A program made the translations under genes and the position numbers. From Scleromitrula shiraiana (Eukaryota; Ascomycota; Leotiomycetes; Helotiales; Sclerotiniaceae): a stretch of DNA of 64,000 nucleotides. Location: NCBI GenBank assembly GCA_028455995.1, contig JABELC010000001.1, positions 2,530,501 through 2,594,500 on the forward strand, in the 5' to 3' direction. Every line of letters begins with the position of its first letter. Within the stretch, counting starts at the first letter, position 1. Positions 57,440 through 64,000 of the stretch are shown piece after piece. Under the pieces are notes generated by a model that had not been told where the DNA came from, did no database searches, and worked only from the letters and a program-made list of their open reading frames with translations.

Positions 57440-59293
57440 TCATGCATCCCCACCAACCCATTGCAATTTCGAACCAACTTCCCACCTCATATCCAACCAC
57501 GCCAACCCCATCATAGCCATACACCCCCCCGCAAAGATAGTCCAACACCAGCCCATCCCAAAATCATCCAACAACACCTGAGTTATCGCCAACCCTGCTG
57601 CTGCGGATAGATATCGAACCAGGAAGAATGTCCCTAGTGCGGAGACAAACGTCGAAGGATGGAGATCTACGTGGAGGAGTAGACATGTTTTGGGTATCTA
57701 AGAAGTTTGTTTTCGCGTTAGTCAAGTTCGGTTGAAAGAATGGAAATGAGAAGGGGGTTCATACGGAGAAGATTGTAGTTACAGCTATGCCAATAAGGAA
57801 TGAACAGACTAGTGGTATTGAAACATGCTGTGGGATCGTCAATAGTCTTCCTTCGTTCTTTTTCCGCTTGACTAGAACGAACCAATGAGAACGAACTTAC
57901 CATACCAAGCTCCAAGCTCCAGCCATTTCATACTGTTCCTAACACGCATAGTGCTATCAGAGCACACATACCTCTGAATCTCTCCTCCTCAATCAAATAA
58001 TCTACAAGCTCTGATGTTGGGAGATCAGTCGGGATTTTGAATTTTCGAGAAACTACTCCGTAGTCATTTGGCATCATCTTGACTATGCGTTTTTGTTACA
58101 ATCAGCAATTTGTAATGTATCGAGGCAGGTAAATCGAGAAGTGCAACTAAATGAGAGGCTTCACCTAAGATGAAAGGAGCAATTCCGCAACCTAGAGCAA
58201 ATGGAAGATAGGCCAAGCCAGCCTCGATCATATCAAATCCGTAAACGCTAATGAAACAAGCTGATATGAAACCCTGCAGACATGCGGAAGTCATGTAGAA
58301 AACAGCATTGACCAGAGGGATGCATACTACGTTCTTATATCTGAGGTTAAAGTGATTGGGAGACGCTGATTCTTTCTCGAAATCGGAGTTAGAGTCATCG
58401 AATGAGGAGTAAAAGGTGATCTTGTTCGTTTTGTTGGCAACTAGGGTTTCTGGTACGAAAAAAAAGACAAGAACGATGCATATCAAGGCAGGCAAATTGA
58501 GCATAAAGAATATGCAGTGCCACTCAAGCTTTTGATAAACAATACTGCCAATGATAGGCCCTATACTAGGTGCTATAGCTGGACTTGATGGGATCAGTAT
58601 AGAAAGGAACTAAGGGAGTAAAACAAACTTCCTACCCAAGAGCTATAATACCAAGGTACTTTGCTCTTTGTTCCCTCTGCTCTTCGCTTGCAAGTTCAGA
58701 CATAAGTAGAAGCGCTAATATTGCAGAAGCTTTTCTTCGGGTCAGTCAGTAGCTCTCACAGGAATATTCAACCAAATGGCCATACCTGAAGCTCCTACCC
58801 CCTGAAGCATTCTCAAAATCAACATCGTTGCATAGTGATTTTGTAAGCCCAGACCTAGATTTGCCCCAGTATAAATGCCCAAGCTAAGTAAATACATCGG
58901 CCTCCTTCCAAACTTTTGGGCCAGAGCAAGGAAGGTTGCCGCGCCCACACCAGATGCGATCATATATACAGAAACTGTGAGATTCATGAGCTGCATGCTA
59001 AGCTGCAAGTTCGTGGACATGTGTGGTAAGGCAGGACAATAGACAAATGCGCTTAAGGGCGAGAATATGGCCAAAGTCCCAATGAGGGCCACGATACAAC
59101 GCTTCCGCAGGCTGCTGAGCGACGGGCGCGGCAATTCTTGCTGGTCAATATGGGTCTTTCTATCATAGTCTTCGAGGGCTGCGACAATGATGTTATGGTC
59201 TGGTACTTTTTCTGGTTCTGGTAGTGAAACCGACGAGAGAAAGCGGGTGGAGCAAGGTGCAGCGAATATATCTAAAAACTTCAACTGGTACAT
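57440..59293 (-). pseudogene. DHA1-family MFS multidrug-type transporter with an in-frame TGA
   Basis: Exons, coding strand: 59293-58786, 58729-58636, 58583-58165, 58082-57901, 57827-57765 and 57697-57440. The splices restore GVGAS|ASAILALLLMSEL, IIALG|PAIAPSIGPIIG, FIL|VKMMPNDYGVVSRKF, HVSIPLVCSFLIG and TTIFS|IPKTCLLLHVDLHPST, the pattern of 12-TM QDR/AQR-type drug:H+ antiporters. TM1-TM4 motifs are clear (FGRRPMYL, LRMLQGVGASG). In TM9, after MCALIALCVLGTV, the frame meets TGA at 57930-57928 and then continues NGWSLELGM with the remaining three TM segments intact. A GTATGT...ACAG 39-nt alternative intron just before it does not remove the stop, as 39 is a multiple of three. So it is a recent nonsense allele, a readthrough case or a sequence error. 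If translated to TGA, the last three to four TMs are lost. Confidence 0.75.
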
Positions 59294-60201
59294 ATTTACC
59301 CAATAGCTCTGAAGCTCTATACCCTATTCTTGTCTACATGATGAAAGCTAACCCGGTCAACTAGACCAACAAAGACGTGCATCTAGCTAAACACAAATTT
59401 GTAGATTATAAACAATCCGGGACCTTTCTTGCAGCATCAAATATATCAATATTTAGAAGTATTGCCAAACATCAATAGCAATTGGTTGGAAACAGGCAAC
59501 ATCGTGGCAACACGAGCACCTAAAAGTCCAAAATAGAAACACCAACCAGGCTGAGACGAAAGATATTCCGAAGATGTTTGCTTGCTTGTTTGGCTCTCAT
59601 AGGCAGATTTAAATAAACTGTCAGACTCTCAAGTACTCACTTAAGCTTTATAGCCATCATGTATGTTTAAACACAATTTCCAACATAAACATCATCGATA
59701 AGAAAACATGAACATGTGGGAGATAGCACCCTTCTTATATGCATTGAATACGAGTTTGTTGATACCATACTTCGGCACCATACATCGTGGCATACCTCCC
59801 TACAGTATTGTATGTATTGGTACCTAGGCATATACCGATAGATCTATATATTAGCATGGCGATATACCATTCTCTACCTCATATCTAAGTATATACAAAC
59901 ATAGTAGGGGAGTAAAACACAGTTTCAAAATTAACACAACTGATGTCAAATATGTAATGGCAATCATCATGAGAAAATGTATCATAAAATTTTGACTGGA
60001 GCTATCTACACCCCAAATTAAACCGATACATACACACATTTTGCATGCATGCGGCAGATGTTGACACAAATTCTTCCTTCTACCCGGCCAATCAACATAA
60101 TAAAATAGCCAGCCGTTTTTTTGGTTTATCGTCCCCTATACCTAACGCCTCAACACCATGCGAGCGAAATGAAGATTTTTATACCATGGTATTTCTTAGA
60201 C
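59294..60201. other. Intergenic region
   Basis: Upstream flank of the MFS gene and 3' flank of NSA2; about 900 bp with no recognisable gene or strong repeat. Confidence 0.6.
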
Positions 60202-61260
60202 TTAGACGAGGAGAACACTACATCAAGTAAATCAGTTAGTAAACGATAAATGGTAGTTTTTAGGGAGAAGGGAGAGGAGACACATACGCATTGACACATC
60301 CGTCGTTCTCGGGGTTGTTAGTAATTTGAGCCCAGCGACCCCAGACGACCTTTCCTCCTGCTGTGACCAATCCCAAATCGGATACGTTGACTTCGACGAT
60401 GGTTCCCCGGGTGAGAACACCCAATTGTGTGTACTATGATTGAGTCAGTATCTTCTGTAAAAGGGAATTTCCAATGCGTAATTACCATGGGGTTTTGGGG
60501 GTTCTTCTTGACGCTGATGATGGGTAATTGGACTGTTACGCCGAGTTCTGGGTGGGTAACATTTGCCTTCTTGTAACGTAAACCCATAGGTCTGATGAAT
60601 CGTTCGTATTTGACAGGTCTTCTCGTGAAGTCGGGTCCTACGAAAGTTGGCTAGATGTTTATTAGTATTATATCAAAACAAGGAGGTTTCAATTCAATCG
60701 ACGGAGCCTGTATCTTTCGAATTGGGCTGTAGGATATGATTCACATACCTTCGTAATCATACGCTTCCATCCCTTCTTCGCAGTCTTCTTTCCGGTCTTC
60801 ACAACCTTGAACATCTCCTCCTCCGCAATACCCCTAACCTTAGGCAAAGGCACACTGAACTTAGCTGCCTTCTCCGCCCTCTTATTCTTAATCGCACTGG
60901 ACAATGCCTTAGCATTAGTAGGATTTGATCGATCCAACAAATATTGTGGCAGAGGAGTGGTAGAAGGTTCGTTTGGCGCGGAAGATTTGACATTGCGTTC
61001 CTCGTGGGCCTTGATCTGCTTCTTCATCTGTATCTTCTCATGATGTCTCTTCTTCTGGTACAATTTCGCCCGTAGACCCGTCAATTTTTGCGCATCTTCG
61101 GATGCTTTGTGTCCTTCTCTTGCGGCCTTCTTACGGGTTCTCTCTTCGTGATCGAGACGGCGACCATGCAGCTTTCGCCACCTTTCCATATACTCATTTT
61201 GAGGCTATTGAATATATTAGTAGCTGTTTAATATATGGGAATGCAATTTGAACATACCAT
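60202..61260 (-). CDS. NSA2: Ribosome biogenesis protein NSA2
   Basis: Five exons: 61260-61258 (only ATG), 61204-60749, 60650-60486, 60433-60288 and 60217-60202. The spliced total is 786 nt, 261 residues, exactly the length of yeast Nsa2. The sequence starts [22 protein letters not shown] and ends [14 protein letters not shown], both as in the family. Middle blocks are [64 protein letters not shown] and [19 protein letters not shown]. The C-terminal part is an eS8-like fold. It acts in the nucleolus in 60S pre-ribosome maturation (ITS2/27S processing). It diverges from the bL21m gene over 214 bp. Confidence 0.95.
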
Positions 61261-61474
61261 GATGAATTATTATGATGGTTAAAATAAGTGTGAAAATGGT
61301 TCAAAAAATTATTAGGTCGAAATCTACGATTATCGATAACAAATTTCTTAGTGTAGAAATAAATTTTGCTTAGTCATTCAACATAGAATAATTCCAAAGC
61401 TTCATCAAGAACATCACAGCAAAGACAGGCATAACGAGAATTGATTCCTAGCAAGACAATTCCTCCCTCTCAAA
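61261..61474. promoter_or_regulatory. Divergent promoter NSA2 / bL21m
   Basis: The 214 bp between two divergent starts pair a cytosolic ribosome-assembly gene with a mitochondrial ribosomal gene. It is AT-rich, with AAAAAATTATT near 61302. No other motif is clear. Confidence 0.55.
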
Positions 61475-62125
61475 ATGTTCAGCCGAACAATCAGAAAGTC
61501 CATCCTGGACACACGGATATCCAATTCGATATTACCACCCACCTTCCTCCTCCCAAACCGCGCACGATTCTTCAACGCAACAACACAGCATGTTGAACCT
61601 ACAGAGGGACTCAATACCGCCAGTGAAATCCCTTCACCAACCTCCCAAACAACATCTCCAATCCCAAAAATAAAGACCAAATCCTCGCCTCCCACCGCCC
61701 CAGCTCCTATTACAACCCCCATATCCCTCTCCCCCACCGTCCGCGAAATGCTCCCCCTCCTCTGCGCCCAACCCACGCACTTCATAACCGCACACATCCA
61801 CGCAAAACCCTACCTCGTCACCGCAGGCGACATTGTACGACTGCCGTTTCTCATGGCCGGCGTATCACCGGGGGATGTGTTGCGTCTTAATCGAGCGACT
61901 AGTTTGGGGTCGCGAGATTATACGTTGAAGGGGAGTCCGTATTTGGATGAGAGGATTTTTGAGTGTAGGGCGAGGGTTTTGGGGACGGAGGCTGAACCGT
62001 TGAGGATTAAGGAGAAGACGAAGAGGAGGAATAGGAAGGTTAAGACGGTTAAGAGTAAGCATAAGTATACGATTTTGAGGATTGCGGAGGTGAGGGTTAA
62101 GGGATTGGAGGAGATTGAGGGGTAG
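61475..62125 (+). CDS. MRPL49: Mitochondrial large-subunit ribosomal protein bL21m (yeast MRPL49)
   Basis: An intronless ORF of 216 residues. The N-terminus MFSRTIRKSILDTRIS is a mitochondrial presequence, followed by a Pro/Thr-rich linker to about residue 85. The L21 fold covers about residues 95-215: FITAHIHAKPYLVTAGDIVR, then GDVLRLNRATSLGSRDYTLKG, PYLDERIFECRARVLG and KTKRRNRKVKTVKSKHKYTILRI in part. It is a component of the mitoribosome large subunit contacting 23S-type rRNA domain II. The first half is C-rich on the coding strand and the second half G-rich, changing at about 61830-61870. Confidence 0.9.
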   Translation: MFSRTIRKSILDTRISNSILPPTFLLPNRARFFNATTQHVEPTEGLNTASEIPSPTSQTTSPIPKIKTKSSPPTAPAPITTPISLSPTVREMLPLLCAQPTHFITAHIHAKPYLVTAGDIVRLPFLMAGVSPGDVLRLNRATSLGSRDYTLKGSPYLDERIFECRARVLGTEAEPLRIKEKTKRRNRKVKTVKSKHKYTILRIAEVRVKGLEEIEG

Positions 62126-64000
62126 AGGCTTGGTTTGGTTGAGCTGTGGATGGATGGATGGAGGGCTGGGTGTGAGAGGGAGATATTGTATATGGTTGAG
62201 TTGAAGCATGACTATCAATGGGAGTCCTCTCGGAGTGTAGTAGATACAAAGTCCTCATGATGGTGTGGTTTATCCAGGACACAATATGCTATCATATTGA
62301 ATGGGCAAGATGAATGTATTATATGAAATGATGTTATGATAGTAGCATCTTAAAATTCAAGAGCCACATATACAGCGGTATCTTCAACATTGCCATTTTC
62401 TACGTTGTCTGTTCAAGCCTACTCTCGTTGAATCGTTCTGCTACTGCCTGTTTAATCTGGACTCCTGATGCATCAACCCCTCATACACGAGCTAGTCAAT
62501 TTTTGAACCTATATTCAAACTATAAATATTCAAATATCTTTTGGATGGTATATCTTGGAACATTCATTTGTTTGAAAGAGAAATGGAAGTATTTATTTTT
62601 GATTGTTCGTATGGAAAATAAACATTTAGACATCAAAACATATGATACTATTTACTAATTAAATAGACATTCCAAAAATTCAACAGCCAGACCCCATATC
62701 ATCCCATGTTAGAGATCAAAATTAGACATTCTCCCTAAGCAAAGTACTACAAAACTAAAGAGATCCAAGCATCCAAACATCCTCCAATCAGACCTCCCAG
62801 GCCACAAGCGCAAGCAAAAGAAATCAAACTACGGAAACCAATCCCCCCCAACTTCAATTCAATTCAATTCACTAACACCTCCTAGCAATCTAGAAAACGT
62901 ACGATATTGATCTTCGGGACTCGGGCTTCGGATCTCCAAGACTATACGAAATTAAGATGGAAAAATACTTTTCATCTGATTTCTGTTGATTGTCGGAGGA
63001 TTATCTCATTCAGTTTGTATTCGGTTTGGAAATTTTGAATGTACCTGCCAAGCGGAGTGATTTCGGTTGGATTGAGGGCATTCACCCTTTGAAGATTCGA
63101 AGAGAGTGGATGATTGTGGATAGTATAGCAGCAGGACTTGGCATATGTAGAGTTTGTAATATTCACTTGAATAGATGGTGATTATCTATCATTTTGAAGA
63201 TATCCAGATATAGTAATTCCAAATCGTTGGCTGGATACGAATTGATTGTTGTGGTTTATGATGACCACTTTGTGATATAGTAGCCCGAGAAACCGCTGAT
63301 CTACTTACTGAAAGTAATCTTACCTTACTTGCAGCAATTTTTGTTCATGCTCTGATGATGCTTACAGCTCGATACCCGTTCACAGCCATGTCTATCATCT
63401 GTGTTGAAAAAGTGTACTGGTTTGCCCTATAGAATTTCCCTTCTTGTATGCTGGATGAGAACTTTGGCTAAGCCGAATTGCGTGATCTCGAAAGGTATGG
63501 CATGACTGTGAATCAGAACCTGGAGGTAGATGTAGCCTCGAGGATTATCAATAGGCACTCAAGAATGCGCCCAGTAAATACCTTGAAAATCAAGTGTTCC
63601 CCTAATGGACAATGGACAATGGATACGTAGCAAACTTGAATCTCGCGAACTTTCAAGGGTACTCTAAATAATTTCAAGGTTCTGTAGATTGTAGATTCCC
63701 ATTTCCAGGACACAACAAACCGCAGTGATGATCTCGGGTATCTATACAACCCCTTTTCCACATCCGGAAAAGGCAGCCTGATTATAGTTATGCTTGACAA
63801 GATATGACAATTTTTCGATGATCTATCATCGTGTAAACACATGGGGCATACACCTTCCACTAAAATTTCCGTACAGTTGTAGTACGTTCATTCTTCAAGA
63901 AGGAAGATCGGTATATGTTTGAGATGAAGATGAATATTGCGGTTCAATAGACAGTCACTTGAATGTTCCACCACATCTGAAACATCAAATATAGTCTTCG
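62126..64000. other. Intergenic or unassigned right flank
   Basis: About 1.9 kb to the window edge. It holds locus G of the hairpin-array repeat family (62.5-62.7 kb), an AATTC repeat (62855-62870) and short ORFs without a recognisable domain. A gene extending beyond the edge cannot be excluded. Confidence 0.5.
62495..62690. repeat. Hairpin-array repeat family, locus G
   Basis: It starts GCTAGTCAATTTTTGAACC. TTTGAACCTAT (62501-62511) can pair partly with ATAAATATTCAAA, and CAAATATCTTTTGGA follows. The end is CATATGATACTATTTAC then AATAGACATTCC. Confidence 0.6.

Overview
The window is eukaryotic nuclear DNA from a filamentous ascomycete. Gene content and style fit a Leotiomycete of the Botrytis/Sclerotinia type; that placement is inference. 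The signs are about 40% GC by eye, 47-160 bp GT-AG introns with CTAAC/CTGAC-like branch sites, a CAZyme-type GH16 glucanase, fungal orthologues such as MNN10, NOC4, NSA2, ATP4 and PTC7, and long microsatellite-rich intergenic DNA. I found no rRNA, tRNA, CRISPR array, plasmid or prophage feature, and no intact transposon ORF.

Layout. 0.1-1.1 kb: secreted GH16 beta-glucanase (-). 1.1-6.4 kb: gene-free, repeat-rich DNA with a small inverted-repeat element. 6.4-7.9 kb: Golgi mannosyltransferase of the MNN10 type (-). 11.3-14.9 kb: large single-pass membrane protein of unknown function (+). 15.5-16.3 kb: Cys-pair zinc-binding protein (+). 18.3-20.4 kb: amino-acid permease (+). 20.9-21.3 kb: small one-TM protein (+). 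22.7-23.05 kb: small Cys/His-rich coiled-coil protein (+). 23.5-26.3 kb: divergent pair ATP4 (-) and NOC4 (+). 27.0-29.6 kb: 12-exon Sel1-repeat (Nif1-like) gene (+). 29.6-34.6 kb: gene-free. 34.6-36.5 kb: bZIP factor with a predicted membrane segment (-). 36.5-49.4 kb: about 12.9 kb without a convincing gene, packed with microsatellites. 49.4-52.7 kb: divergent pair CCCH zinc-finger (ZC3H3/Red5-like, -) and TFIIF beta (+). 53.35-54.6 kb: PTC7-type PP2C phosphatase (+). 55.1-56.2 kb: GT17 glycosyltransferase (-). 57.4-59.3 kb: DHA1-type MFS transporter with an in-frame TGA (-). 60.2-62.1 kb: divergent pair NSA2 (-) and mitochondrial bL21m (+). 62.1-64 kb: no gene recognised.

The genes do not form one pathway. 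Housekeeping genes for ribosome assembly (NOC4, NSA2), mitochondria (ATP4, bL21m, PTC7) and RNA polymerase II or RNA processing (TFIIF beta, ZC3H3-like) lie mainly in divergent pairs with short shared promoters. Cell-surface and transport genes (GH16, MNN10, GT17, permease, MFS) are more isolated.

The most unusual signals are these. (1) A dispersed family of AT-rich repeats, at least seven loci between 32.8 and 62.7 kb, is built from short hairpins with arms TTGAATGTYTAT / ATAAACATTCAA around a 7-nt loop. (2) At least seven genes switch from a C-rich to a G-rich strand in mid-gene, whichever way the gene points. (3) The Sel1-repeat gene carries micro-exons of 14, 38, 34, 14, 28 and 17 nt. (4) NSA2 has a first exon that is only ATG and a last exon of 16 nt. 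(5) The MFS gene has a nonsense codon inside TM9. All exon boundaries were placed by hand from splice signals, reading frame and family knowledge, without transcript data.
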